NCBI GenBank assembly: GCA_035926095.1
Contig: JAVRQT010000009.1
Location: 744,001 to 808,000 of the forward strand
Reading direction: 5' to 3'
DNA length: 64,000 nt
From: Elasticomyces elasticus
Lineage: Eukaryota; Ascomycota; Dothideomycetes; Mycosphaerellales; Teratosphaeriaceae
Positions 51,984-63,232 of this stretch are shown piece by piece. The notes beneath the pieces were generated by a model. That model was not told the DNA's origin, searched no databases, and was given only the letters and a program-made list of their open reading frames with translations. Made by a program: the position numbers and the translations under genes. The number at the start of each line of letters is the position of its first letter. The first letter of the stretch is position 1.

Positions 51984-54098
51984 ATGTCGACATTGCAGCT
52001 TTCCAAGGCAAGGCCTTATGCCTTCAAATTCGAACCAGAGCGCACGGCGTTGTTGATTATCGATATGCAACGGGACTTCATAGAGCCCAATGGCTTTGGT
52101 GCCATACAGTGTGGGAATGACGAGATCTTTCGAGAAGTGAGAAAGATAGTGCCCAAATCAATGCAAGTGCTGAGCGCAGCTCGCGAACTCGGACTACACG
52201 TCCTGCACACCAGAGAGGGACACAAGCCCGATCTCTCGGATCTCCCACCTTCAAAGCGACTGCGACAGGTATCAGCTCCATCGGGACACCACACGGTTGC
52301 GATCGGAGATCAAGGCCCTATGGGTCGTTTGCTGACCCAAGGCGAATATGGGCACGACTTCATTGACGAGATGAAGCCGTTTCCGGGTGAAGTCGTGATT
52401 GACAAGCCGGGCAAAGGCTCGTTCTGGAACACCACACTACACCGAGAGCTCCTGGCGCGCGGCGTTACTCATCTCTTGATCGCCGGCGTTACAACCGAAT
52501 GCTGTGTGAATGCCACATTTCGTGAGGCAAGCGATCGTGGGTTCGAGTGCTGTCTCCTGACCGACTGTACTTCTGGTTTCGAGCTCAACTTTGTTAGCAA
52601 GACGATTGAGATGCTGTGCTCGTACGATGGCCTGTTCGGATACGTTAGCGACTCTGCCGAGCTATTTTCAATGAAACCTGCGATGCCGCAATCTCCACCA
52701 GCAACACCGCCTGTGTTCCAGGGTGACTTATCGATATCCGTCTTACAAGCACAATATCGAAGTCAACAGACGAGCCCTGTAGAGGTCGTGAAGTACGTCA
52801 TCTCACAAGTAGAAGAATACCAGAGTCAGGACCCGGCCGTATGGATAACATTAAGATCGCCGCATGATCTCGTGCAAGCCGCGAAAGCCCTGGAAAAGCA
52901 GTACGAAGGTCAACCACTCCCACCGTTGTACGGTCTGCCATTCGCTGTGAAAGACAACATCGACGTGGCCGGCATGCCCACGACAGCAGCGTGCAAAGCG
53001 TACGCCTACATACCGAAGCAAAGTGCTCGCGTTGTCGACGCGATGTTGAATGCGGGAGCCATACTCATAGGCAAGACAAACTTGGACCAGCTCGCGACTG
53101 GCCTGTCGGGGTGCAGATCGCCGTTCGGGTACCCGAGAAGTGTCTACGATAAAGAGCGCATCTCCGGTGGCTCATCCTCCGGGTCAGCCGTAGCGGTAGC
53201 TGCAAAGCTGGTGTCCTTCGCCCTTGGGACAGATACTGCAGGCTCCGGAAGGGTACCAGCTGCGCTCAATGGCGTGACAGGATTCAAGCCCACCAAAGGG
53301 ACTCTCTCAGCTCAAGGTCTAGTTCCAGCATGCAAGACCCTCGACACGATCACCGTTCTCGCGCCGACCGTGGACGAAGCACGCACGGTATGGCTGGTTG
53401 CGAATGAAGGGCCAGACATGTCAGATCCATGTGCTAAGACGCAACAGTCGCTCCCGTTGTGGCATGTCGACTTCAGAGGTCCGAAGGTTGGAGGGTTTGT
53501 CTTTGGTGTACCTCCAGAGTCGGCGTTGGAGGTGTGCTCGCCGCTGTTCAGGCAGCAATTTGCGGACGCGATAGTGAGGATGAAGCGCGCTGGTGGTACC
53601 AAGACAGTCGTGGACTGGGCGCCTTTCAGTGGTGGTAATGCACTTTTGTACGATGGCGCATTGCTCAACGAGCGGATAGCCTGCCTAGGCGCAGACTTCC
53701 TCGCCAACGACAGGACCTTCCAGCCACCAATCCGAGAGCTCTTCAGATCAGCCATGGCACGAGACGTGAAGCCGTGGGACGTCTTCAAAGACCAGCATCT
53801 TCAAGTCCAATACACTCGAGAAGCGGCGATCCTCTTCCAGCGGATCGACGTGCTGCTGGTACCTACCGTACCATGCCATCCGACTGTCGCAGAGACGGAG
53901 GCAGATCAACTTGGACTCAATGCGAAATTGGGTGAGTTTACGCACTTTGCGAATGTGCTTGATCTCTGTGGTCTTGCTCTGAATGCCAGTTTCTACGAGG
54001 AGGGTGGCAAGCGGCTGCCATTTGGTGTGACGATTGTCGGTGCTTCCGGAACAGACGGCAAGGTGTTTGATATAGCGCGGGAGTTCGAAAGAGCGTAG
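51984..54098 (+). CDS. Isochorismatase-like hydrolase fused to allophanate hydrolase-type amidase
   Basis: A single exon, 704 residues with two catalytic domains. Residues 20-230 form a cysteine hydrolase of the isochorismatase fold: LLIIDMQRDF (Asp27), REGHKPDLSDLPPSKR, VIDKPGKGSFW (Lys), and GVTTECCVNATFREASDRG (Cys174). This matches biuret hydrolase/RutB-like enzymes. Residues 245-700 are an amidase-signature domain: DPAVWITLRS, PFAVKDNIDVAGMPTTAAC, GKTNLDQLATGLSG, ISGGSSSGSAVAVAA, GTDTAGSGRVPAALNG. The wording is that of AtzF/DUR1-type allophanate hydrolases, but the AtzF C-terminal domain is absent. The pair could turn biuret, or a similar ureide, into allophanate and then ammonia and CO2. 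Substrates are inferred. Confidence 0.88.
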   Translation: MSTLQLSKARPYAFKFEPERTALLIIDMQRDFIEPNGFGAIQCGNDEIFREVRKIVPKSMQVLSAARELGLHVLHTREGHKPDLSDLPPSKRLRQVSAPSGHHTVAIGDQGPMGRLLTQGEYGHDFIDEMKPFPGEVVIDKPGKGSFWNTTLHRELLARGVTHLLIAGVTTECCVNATFREASDRGFECCLLTDCTSGFELNFVSKTIEMLCSYDGLFGYVSDSAELFSMKPAMPQSPPATPPVFQGDLSISVLQAQYRSQQTSPVEVVKYVISQVEEYQSQDPAVWITLRSPHDLVQAAKALEKQYEGQPLPPLYGLPFAVKDNIDVAGMPTTAACKAYAYIPKQSARVVDAMLNAGAILIGKTNLDQLATGLSGCRSPFGYPRSVYDKERISGGSSSGSAVAVAAKLVSFALGTDTAGSGRVPAALNGVTGFKPTKGTLSAQGLVPACKTLDTITVLAPTVDEARTVWLVANEGPDMSDPCAKTQQSLPLWHVDFRGPKVGGFVFGVPPESALEVCSPLFRQQFADAIVRMKRAGGTKTVVDWAPFSGGNALLYDGALLNERIACLGADFLANDRTFQPPIRELFRSAMARDVKPWDVFKDQHLQVQYTREAAILFQRIDVLLVPTVPCHPTVAETEADQLGLNAKLGEFTHFANVLDLCGLALNASFYEEGGKRLPFGVTIVGASGTDGKVFDIAREFERA

Positions 54099-54748
54099 CA
54101 GTATCTTGAAGCTGTGGCACCGCGTCTTGCCATTTGACGCGTGTGATGTCCAGTCCTGTTTGCGTAAGGGCGCTCCAACTCAAATCATTCATGTATTCGG
54201 ATAGTCAGAGGTCGGCCACGTTGCAATCTGTCCATCAGTAGCCAGCCGTGTTGGCTCTAAGTACTTGATTGCCATGTCGTTGATGATGAGGTAGGAAGAC
54301 CGCCTTCGCGGGAGCTATATTAGCTTCCGCCTTATCAAATCCGTGCCAAGCAATCGATCGCGACAACATAATCTCGAATGGAAGAGGGGACGCAGTAGCG
54401 AGCCATTGAAGTTGGATAACGCCGGACGACAGGTGCTCACGGATCCAAGTTGGCACGCACTCACGTACAACACTCATTGTGCTAAATGGGCTGAAATGGC
54501 ACAGCACGTAAGCAAGAACATATTCGCTGCAGCCTAAGCTACAGTAAAAAGTGTACTAACTGCAGTGTAACAGCCTTGGCTAGGTTACTGACACTCAGAT
54601 GATATCTTCATCAACACCATGAAATCAGTTGCCCGGAACTCCTCGCTAATCGCCTCCAGCACTGGGGGTATCATAAGTATTATGCATGTCGCACGCCACC
54701 TTCTGTCTCAGTTCACGCTTGAGCTGCGTATAGTCACAAATCGCTCTG
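54099..54748. other. Gap between convergent genes, no gene seen
   Basis: Lies between the 3' ends of the fusion hydrolase and the dual-specificity phosphatase-like gene. Only short random frames. Confidence 0.4.
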
Positions 54749-55666
54749 TCATAACGGCTGGTCCATGAACGGTGCGAATGTGCGCCCGCCGAATCTCTCC
54801 GCATCGTCGTTCTGCTGGATGCCGTCCATATCTTCATCCTCGTCTCTCTGTAGACTGCGCTTCGGTCGGCTCGTACTGCTCACCACACCATTACCAGCCA
54901 CATCACCATCAGACGCAACATCCGCCACCTGCCTCTGCGCTCGCAGAATATCCCAGTACCCCTGCAGCAAGCGCTTCATTGCATCGTCAAAGTTGGCACA
55001 GAACCGCTGCGCCTGCACAAGTTGCATCGCCTTGATGAAGTCCACATCCGTATGCGTCTCCATCAGATACGCCGCCACCACACCCGCACTCCGCTCATTC
55101 CCACTCTCACAGAACACCAGCACTTTCCCGATCTGACCCGTGCTCTCCCAGACTCTGCCCAGATGGTCGTTGATCAGTGCCGTCGTCGCCGGAAAATTAT
55201 GAATGAGATCCTGATTGCTCGCCAAATCCACAGTCTGACACTCAATACCCAATTCCTGCGCCTTCCTAAGTGCGCCGTTCATGAGCTTGCTCTCAAATGA
55301 ATGTTTCTGCCTCACACCCAGCACCATCGTGATCCCGCCTCCACCGATCATCTGTCCTGACTGTCCTCTCAGGAAACGTTCATCCTTTGCTGCTGTCATG
55401 GGACCGAGGTAGAGGTACGGTATCACCATCTGGGCTTCTCGCCGTCGCTCGTAGGTCCATTCCAAGAGGGCGTTTTGAGTGACCAGGTTGTTGTAGTTGA
55501 CGCTGTTGAGGAAGTTGGTGGAGCGGAGTGCTTTGACAGTGATTTCGGGGAGGGCGTCGGCGTTGAGTGCTGGCGGTGGGACGACGATGCGCGGTGGTGT
55601 GGGTACTCTGTAGCTGTACTCGGCGGTCTTGTGCGGGTAAGAGAAGGTCTCCATGTCGGAGGGCAT
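54749..55666 (-). CDS. Dual-specificity phosphatase-like protein (STYX-like context)
   Basis: A single exon; 305 residues from ATG 55666 (the frame is open to 55768 but without an upstream ATG). A Pro-rich N-terminus leads into YLYLGPMTAAKDE, typical of DSP domains. The signature loop is KVLVFCESGNERSAGVVAAYL: Cys and Arg of CX5R are both present, although Phe replaces the usual preceding His. Downstream, FIKAMQLVQAQRFCANFDDAM and a disordered acidic tail. Closest in style to fungal STYX-like proteins, but with an apparently active Cys. Likely a soluble Tyr/Ser/Thr phosphatase or a phospho-binding scaffold. Confidence 0.8.
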   Translation of the reverse strand: MPSDMETFSYPHKTAEYSYRVPTPPRIVVPPPALNADALPEITVKALRSTNFLNSVNYNNLVTQNALLEWTYERRREAQMVIPYLYLGPMTAAKDERFLRGQSGQMIGGGGITMVLGVRQKHSFESKLMNGALRKAQELGIECQTVDLASNQDLIHNFPATTALINDHLGRVWESTGQIGKVLVFCESGNERSAGVVAAYLMETHTDVDFIKAMQLVQAQRFCANFDDAMKRLLQGYWDILRAQRQVADVASDGDVAGNGVVSSTSRPKRSLQRDEDEDMDGIQQNDDAERFGGRTFAPFMDQPL

Positions 55667-56275
55667 GTTGGTGGCGCGCCGCTCGCCGCCCGTGTGTTGT
55701 GTAGGTCGTTTCTGGTCTGGCTGTCTGCCTCGTGTGTATGCGTCGGGTTCAGCTGGAGGTTGCGTCAAGTGATGATGCTGATGCGATGCTGAGGATGTTT
55801 TGATAGCGGTGATGTGTTGTTTCGATGTTGGGTGAAGCTCGAGTCAGTGAGGCAGCTTCTAGAAGCATGTGAATGCCGCTAGCGAGTTTAAGCTTTCTGC
55901 TGTGCAACCTCACTTCTTGCCCTCACTTCTACACCACATGCAGATTCTCACACAACCCGTATTGACATGAAAGAGGAGCTCCACGACGGCCGGTGGCCAT
56001 ATACTGGTCGGCAACAAACTCAGCACAGAATGACGAGCATATCATTTGCATGAGTACCTGGCGCTGCTTGTACACCCTACTTGAACAAGAGGATAGACTC
56101 GCAATGCCATCTCAGTTTCCTATCCGCAAATTTCAGACCAAACATGCAGCTGCCCGTTTCTGGAGGTGCTGGCCCTCCACGTAGCTCCCGTCCCTCCCAT
56201 CTGCCGAATGTGCCCGCTGCTCTTCATCCCAGGATATTGCAACCTGCAGATGGACCGACCCGCTTACCACCACCA
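55667..56275. other. Intergenic, promoter of the phosphatase-like gene
   Basis: No separate gene was recognised. The RING gene ends at its right border. Confidence 0.35.
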
Positions 56276-56817
56276 TTAGAGCTTCGAACGACACATCGGA
56301 CAACTTCGATGCTCGCCCAGCCACGTGCGCACGCACTCAGTATGAAACCAATGCTTACACGGCAGCACCGTCACCACCATACCCACCTTCATTTCGCATG
56401 CGCAGATACAGCAATCCTCGATTTTGCCTCCCTCGCCAGCATCCGAGTCGACAATAGGTCTTGGCTGAAGATCATCCAGCTCTTCCGCGGTCAAGCCGCT
56501 CGGTTCGATCCCTCTGTCTAGAAGAAGCATCATCCACTGATGGACGAAGTGACGGCTACGTTCGTTGGCTTGTTGCAAAATGAGGAGGCGTTGCATGGCT
56601 TGCGTTGGCGGACTTGCTTCGACGCTGGCTTGTGGTTGCGACTCGGTAATTTCGGTCTGGTCTGTACTGTGGCCATTGTCAGCGCTACTTGTATCCCGAA
56701 GCCCAGGTACATTCGCGCGATGACGCTGGTGTGTCCTTACGGAGTAGTGATCGTAGGCTCATCATAAGGCGCTTCTTGGTGCAGGTGGGCGACGTCCAGT
56801 ATCGACACTCGTGGCAT
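56276..56817 (-). CDS. RING-H2 zinc finger protein (probable E3 ubiquitin ligase)
   Basis: Two supported exons: 56817-56741 and 56666-56276, joined by a 74-nt intron (GTAAGG...CCACAG, CTGAC branch). The RING-H2 domain is at the C-terminus: CCIC, then LPCKHWFHTECVRTWL, then CPMC, giving C-x2-C, C-x-H-x2-H-x2-C and C-x2-C. The region before it (TAEELDDLQPRP) is typical of fungal RING-H2 ligases. The chain ends RSKL, matching a peroxisomal PTS1 tripeptide. The 5' end is uncertain: the frame is open further upstream to 56994, and more exons may exist. Substrate unknown. Confidence 0.72.
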
Positions 56818-57447
56818 ATCGGGCAGCTGAGTTGTGAGAGCCTTTGGTGACGCGTGTGGTGCTACGAAATTGGGATGTCGAGGTACGCGAGACAAAGATG
56901 TGGAGCTTTCGTGAGCTTTCACTTGAGGCGACAGCCCGCATACCTGCATCGTCCCGCTCCCGCAGACGAAGATCGATGTGACATTCACTTTCAAGTACTA
57001 CATTCCGGACAGACGACCGCTGTGTCTACAAGAGCAGTTGAAGAGGACGCCGGTTCAAAGTTGGTCACAAGCCTCTTCGGAAGCAGCCGAAGTGTAAGAC
57101 CGATGTTGTTGGTATCGGACCACGGAGCAGTGATGAACTGATGGCATACATGAGACTAGTCGTTGCAGTCACTAGGGGGTTTGTGGCGTATGGAACACAC
57201 CACGATACACGCTCCGTTTTCACATGGTACAGCCACTGTGGAGGTTTGCCGCCTTTCCCTGATCACTGTGGTGACGAGTCTACGCTGGCAATAAGCACGA
57301 CTGCCTACCATACCTGTTTCCTTTCCTCTCCCACGTTCAAGCTGTTTCCTCGTACCCTACACACAGAATCTGACATCAAGCAGCTTACGAGAACCAGTAG
57401 GGAAGCGTCAGCAGCAACATCACAGCTCCCACAACACTAAACTCGAC
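56818..57447. other. Divergent intergenic, may hold 5' exons of the RING gene
   Basis: The minus strand stays open to 56994 in the RING reading frame, and VCPEC-like codons occur near 57010. I could not find a complete first exon. The right part is the promoter of the AAA ATPase gene. Confidence 0.35.
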
Positions 57448-59373
57448 ATGACAACCCTCGGTCTTGGCTTGTCGGGCGCAAATCGCGTGGGCAGTCAATT
57501 TAACCTACTCTCCGGTGTCAGCTCCGACATTGCGTTCTACACGCCCGAGGCAGTTCTGATGAACTTCATCGTGATGCTGAAGCGGTCGAACCCGATGTTA
57601 CGTTATGGTCTCACGATAGCCGTACCGGTGGTAATCGTGGGTGCAGCCTTGAGCCAATTCGATTTGGCAATCTGGGCCTTCAAGGCTGTAAAGGATTGCT
57701 TATACGCCCAAGTAACGACTCGGATCAGGATCGGCCCGGATCACGATCTCCAAAAGCAGCTCATGAAATGGCTTGCCGAGCATAAGTTGAAAGATACGCA
57801 CTTACTAGCTCTTGCAGACTCACGCGACTTTCCCATCTCGCCGACAGAACCAACATATGATGATGATGATCCCGACGATGATGATGAGCCTACGCAAACT
57901 ACCGCTGCAGTCGTGGAGCACGAGGACACGAACAAGCTCATCTTCGTACCGGACGTCGGTCGACACGACTTCACCTTCGAAGGCTATCGCATGAGATTCG
58001 TGAAGAACATCGAGACTTATCACGATCCCGCCACTGGCAGACCTCACGAATACGAAGTCGTCTATGTCTGGTGCCTCTCGATATTCGCTGGCGCGAAACT
58101 TCTTCGCCGCTTCCTGGATCATGTCAAGAAGGAGACCACGGTCACTTATGAAGCCATGACTTGGATTTTCAGACCCGAATTCGTCGACTCTAGGGGCCGT
58201 GGTAGGAAGGAGGTCCGCTGGGACAACGGTGTCATGCGCCCGAGTCGTGACCTGGATACTGTGGTACTTGATCAAAGCATCAAGGATCCCTTATTGAAAG
58301 ATATTCAAGACTAGTAAGTTCATACACCAGTCTAGGAAGCTGTTTTAGGCAGTCGCTAACACATAAACCACTCGGATTTAGCCTGAACCCAAGCACGAGA
58401 CGATTTTACATCAAAAACGGCATACCATATCGGAAGGGTTATTTGATGTGCGACTTATCTTACGGCTGTGGTGGCCTTTCCAAATCTTTGAGACATCTGC
58501 TAACTTTGCACCTATCGCTTTTAGGTATGGCCCACCTGGAACAGGAAAAACTACGTTTGCAGCAGCATTAGCCGGCGAGTATGGCTTGGGCGTGTACATG
58601 GTGAGCCTTTCCCACGAGGAGCTCTCTGATCAGTACCTGGAGACACTGTTCGAGGCACTTCCGACCCACTGCATAGTCTTGATCGAGGACATCGACAGCG
58701 CAGGCATCAAACGAGAGAGCATGACGAACAAAGTCGCACCAAAGATATCGCAGCCTACAGCAATAATTCCCCCGGTCCTTGGTGGAAATGCACCCACACA
58801 CGGTCCTGACAACAGCTACTGGTGGGACGGTCGAATCATGCCGCTGCCGAAGAAAGTCGTAACGCTCAGTGGATTGCTCAATGTGTTGGACGGAGTTCGC
58901 GCTGCAGAAGGTAGAATTCTTCTGATGACGAGCAATAATCCTGACGCTCTCGACAAGGCACTCGTACGTGCCGGTCGAATCGACAAGAAAGTACTTGTAA
59001 GTATACCTCCATTGGCCATCAGTCGTGAACACTGCTAATCGCTACTATTCGGTTGCGTTAGTTCGGCTATGCCTCTCACGAAGTCGCCATCAAGATGTTC
59101 ACCCGCATCTTCACCAAATCTGCGGAGCAAATGTTGAATGGTGAGACCCAGTTCGAGAATGTGTCTCAGTTGGCTGAAGAGTTTGCCACCCTAATCCCGA
59201 CCGACGCCATTTCGCCCGCGCTCATTCAGTGTCATCTTCTCGGTCACCGCACGGATTCAGTGGCAGCTGTGAGCACGACGCCATCATTGGTGGCGGCGGC
59301 CTTGGAAGAGAAGCGTAGTGGGACGAACGTCGCAGGGTATCAAGCTGGGCTTGAGGTCCCTTCGAAGACGTAA
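57448..59373 (+). CDS. BCS1-like AAA ATPase
   Basis: Four exons: 57448-58313, 58382-58447, 58525-58996, 59062-59373; introns 65-77 nt; 571 residues. A membrane segment (YGLTIAVPVVIVGAAL) lies near the N-terminus, as in BCS1. A BCS1-specific region follows, interrupted by an Asp-rich run. The AAA domain has YGPPGTGKTTFAAALAG (Walker A), CIVLIEDIDSAG (Walker B), LLMTSNNPDALDKALVRAGRID (arginine finger region). BCS1 itself inserts the Rieske protein in the mitochondrial inner membrane. Fungi hold many BCS1-like paralogues of unknown role, and this one, with the Asp-rich insert and a diverged C-terminus, is probably such a paralogue. Confidence 0.87.
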
Positions 59374-59579
59374 AATTTGGAGTACCAGGGATGAAGCATG
59401 CCATGGTGTAAGAGGCACCAGCCCTCTCGGGCTGCCAGTATGTGAAGGCTAGGGTCTCGCGCAGTAAGCCAGTGAGTGTGCGAACGAAAGGCAATACCTT
59501 GAATGATTGAAGGCACTGCAGGTCTTCACTTGCTACGAGCATTGTGCATCTAACGTACAGCGTTGTACTCGGCACCTCA

Positions 59580-60384
59580 TCAAAGCGGCTCCTGTCCTTC
59601 CGCCGAAGCTGGGTCGCGCAAGACCTCAAGATTGATGTTCTGTCCATCGAACCCCCAATTTGCCTCAGCAACTTCACGAATAACAACGTACACACGACGT
59701 GGGCCTCCCTTAGGCAGATCGCCATATTTGCCGACCGTGTCCGTGACACGCTTGATGAGTTCGGTCTTCGTTGTGGCGCTGTACCCTCCCTGCATCACGT
59801 TGATGAGAATTCAGATGGACCTATCTTGCAATGTCGCTCACCTGGATGACGTTTATCTCAACCGAAACTACCTTGTTACCACCAGGTTTACCGCCATGGA
59901 ACACGAGCTCAGGAGCGTGCTCATGCGCGTAGATGAAAGTTGTCGACATAGCCCACTCGGATAGTGGTATTTTCTCAAGCCCTTCTCCATCACGAGTGAA
60001 TTGGGTTGCGACAGCGGTGAGCGCTTCAGGCGTGAAGGTGCCCTTTGGGTAGTGCATATGGATCAGCGGCATCTTGGGTCTAGACAATGGATTAGCCTGT
60101 GCTGACGGTAGTCGTTCGCAACAAGCAGAGCGTTACACTTACGACTGATTGAAAGATGAGGGAAAGTAAAATTGCGTTCGAGGCCTCAATTGATCTTTAG
60201 CTGTGCGTGGGTTCTTCAGCAGAGGCTCCAAGATATGGCTCACTAGCGACTGGAGATTCTTGATTGCTGAGATGCCAAGTGCAGCACGACAAGATTAGTA
60301 TGGGATGGTAGCCAAACCTGTCCAAGCGGCAAGTGGATCGACGATGAAGTAGCGCATGATTGTGAGAGCAGCTTGGTAAGACAT
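59580..60384 (-). CDS. Tautomerase-superfamily protein with possible N-terminal extension
   Basis: Core exons 60079-59842 and 59789-59580 (intron 52 nt) encode 146 residues starting MPLIHMHYPKGTFTP, with Pro next to Met as catalytic Pro1 of the 4-oxalocrotonate tautomerase superfamily, and later IQGGYSATTKTELIKR and YVVIREVAEANWGF. Two further upstream exons, 60384-60318 and 60266-60143, splice in frame with convincing introns (GTAAGT, CTAAT branch, TCTAG; the other has ACTAATC and CTCAG). They would add 66 residues (MSYQAALTIMRYFIVDPLAAW...) before that Met. If translated, Pro1 would be internal. Alternatively they are 5' UTR. An ATATATAA on the minus strand at about 60525-60532 is a TATA candidate. 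Substrate unknown. Confidence 0.72.
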
Positions 60385-60489
60385 CCTGTGGGTACACATC
60401 ACAGAGTGGATTTGTCTAGCTCCATTGGTCGAAGATCTGCTGGGGACTAAAAGCGACCTAATGCATGGTCGATGCATATGCGTCGCCAA

Positions 60490-61834
60490 GAAGTTAAGAG
60501 GACTGGTGTGGTCAAATGCAGGGTTTATATATCTAGGCTGGAGTGTGGTATCGTCATACGCAAGCCCCCTACCAGTCGATAATTAACAAAAGTACGACTC
60601 GTGATCGGCTCCAAGAACTACATTCGCCATTGCCAAGACAGCGACGGGGAGTAGATGTCGACTAAGTGGTGTATACGCCTATCCAGTGGAAGTCCAGATA
60701 CCTCTGTGGGACGCTGTACAGTTCACGTTCTTCTCGGCTACATACCATGGATTTTCAGCGCTTCTGCAATGTGTACTGTCAAGTTGCCAGGAAGTGATTG
60801 ACCTGTGGGCCGCTGTGAGCCTGGAATCTGAGGTACCAGTTCTCACAACACAGGCTCGGCGCTACCTGAGCAATGGTGTGCCGCTGTCCATGCTGTGCCG
60901 TTCCAAGGTCGAGGTGCAGTTGAACGGCAGATGTGGATCCTCGGGAGTGGCCGTAGTCGTGCTTACTAACGTGCTTATGTCGACGACCTACCACTTTTGG
61001 CAGTTCATCAGTTCATCAATGGCCGTACCACAGTAGCCAGTACTCACTGGACTGCGTGGATCCGTCACGGTTTGACTTATTCACGAGAGCAAAGGTGTCC
61101 AAGTTGATGCATAGTGCTTACACCGAAGTACGGTACCACCATGGCTGAACCCAAAATGCCACAAAAGAAGCGATCTTGGGGCCAAATTGATATGGCCCCA
61201 TACCGTCGAAGGACCCCTGAGCCATGGCCGACGGGTCATAGATCCACAGTCGTCCTGCGGGCAACCACGCTACACACCGAAACACTCATCTCCTCTGTGA
61301 CTCCGATGGTCACGATCAAGGGAGGGACTCCCCGACTGCACGTGAGCCTTGGGATGGTAGCCGCTGAGCCCACCAGAGCCCGCCTCGGTCGGGTGCTGAG
61401 TGCTGAGTGCAAGGTTTTGACGCCGTCGACTGATCAGCTGCATGCGAGGGCTCTAGACAGCCAGAAGCTTCATTAGGTGGTCATGGTCTTGGTCAGCCTA
61501 GACCCAATTATCTTGGCCTTTGCATCACGACGGGAGGAGCTATGGCGAGCATCAGTGTCGGCTACATCAGACAGTATGTGCATGCAGCTTGTGCTGCTGC
61601 AAAGCTAGACTGTAAGAGGTAGTCGATAGCGCTTGGCGGACCTGCAGCGCTGATCGTTCCGATGGCATAGATGTGTCAATTTATCAGGTAAGCATATAGG
61701 TATCTTCCAATGCCTCGAACTCAAAAAGCAGCTGAGCCTACGATCACAAGTGTACATCTTGACTACGCATCAACCTCGTCGGAAACCTTTTGAAAACTGT
61801 GCCAGGTCTCTCAGCCACTGTCTCCGAGCCAACG
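60490..61834. other. Long intergenic region, no gene seen
   Basis: About 1.3 kb. Frames at 60686-61036 and 61114-61476 have no recognisable domain or splice pattern. Likely promoters of the tautomerase and alcohol dehydrogenase genes. Confidence 0.4.
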
Positions 61835-63232
61835 ATGTCGAACTCTCTACCGCAGACTATGAAGGCCGTTCAGCTTATCAAGGTAGACTTTCCAAGGCGT
61901 ACCAGCGGTGCCATCGACGCTAACCATTCAAACAGTATAAGCAGAAGTATGAGGTCCACGAGGTTGCTGTTCCGAAATTGGGCGAAGGCGACCTACTGGT
62001 GAATATGGGCGCGGCAGGCTACTGCCACACAGACTATCAGGTCTGGGAAGGCGTGTACGAGTCCGAGACACCAATCGTACCATCACACGAACCGGTTGGT
62101 ACAATTGCAGCAATTGGCGCCAAAGTTGAAGCTCTCGGCAAGTGGAAGGTCGGGCAGCGAGTCGGTGTGGTCATGTTCAAGAATGCTTGCCGGCACTGCA
62201 TTGGGTGTGATACAACGAAGGATGTTCGGTTCTGCAAGAACAACCAGATCGCTGGCCTGAAGCATGATGGTGGCATGGCCGAGTTTATGCTTGCCGATCC
62301 CGAGGAGACCGTCCTGCTACCGGACAGTGTGTCCTTCGAGCAGGCCGCACCCCTTCTGTGTGCCGGTGTATGTGGCCCCATCTACATGCAAGCCTGAGGT
62401 GTATAGCTAACGTTGTAAACAGGCGACTACTTGGGCGGCTTTGATGGCGGCAAATGTCTTGGGCGGGCTGCCTGTCGGGGTAAGATTCAATAGCAAAGAC
62501 TGCTATGGATATGGCTGATACGCATCTCCCAGATCATCGGCATTGGCGGCCTCGGTGCATATGCCGTGCAGTTCGCCAAAGCGCTTGGACATAGTGTGGT
62601 GGCAATTGACAACCGCTCCGAAGGCAGAGAGCTCGCAGCAGAGATACCACTACCTGCTGACCTTGTCGTTGACTACAACGACAAGAACGCTGTGTCAAGC
62701 ATCAGGGAATGGGCGGGCAGGGACGGGTTGGCCGCGGTACTGGTCTGCACGGACAACGTTGAGGCCACTGAATGTGAGCCAAGCATTCTTACACTCCCCG
62801 AACGACACTTTTGACTAACTCATCTTCCAATACAGGGTCGCTCAACCTTCTACGGCCTCATGGTGTGGTAGTCCCGGTCGGGCTTCCGGTCGAAGGCTTC
62901 AGGTTCAGTGCCTTCACTTTGATCTTCAGCGAGTTGGTCATCAAAGGCTCAGTCAGTCTGATGCGCACATTCAGGATAAATGCGTTACTGACCTTGATCT
63001 AGCTCGTTGCGACCAAGCTTCAGATCGAAAACATGCTCAAGGTGGTGGCCAACTTCGGGATCAAGAACCAGATCACAACTGTTGGTATTGCCGACGCTCC
63101 CAAGCTACCCGATATGGTAAGAAACTGCTGCACAGAGTACCTGAGATTGTGAGATATGTGCTGACTGTTCGACTAACTGTGCTCTAGTACATGGACGCCC
63201 ACCTCAAGGGCCGACTGGTGTTGAAGTTCTGA
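61835..63232 (+). CDS. Zinc-dependent alcohol dehydrogenase (MDR family)
   Basis: Seven exons: 61835-61882, 61936-62367, 62423-62479, 62533-62773, 62836-62951, 63003-63116, 63188-63232; introns 51-71 nt; 350 residues, the expected ADH length. Catalytic zinc ligands sit in AAGYCHTDYQVW and PSHEPVGTI; the structural zinc cluster is CRHCIGCDTTKDVRFC. Cofactor binding is in IIGIGGLGAYAVQFAKALG, followed by VVAIDNRSEGRE. The C-terminus is HLKGRLVLKF. It should oxidise alcohols or reduce aldehydes with NAD(P) in the cytosol. All splice sites keep the frame. The exact alcohol is unknown. Confidence 0.92.

Noticed and set aside
56502..56512. A tRNA B-box-like GGTTCGATCCC
   Set aside because: It lies within the RING gene on the opposite strand, encodes GIEPS there, and no A box or cloverleaf surrounds it.
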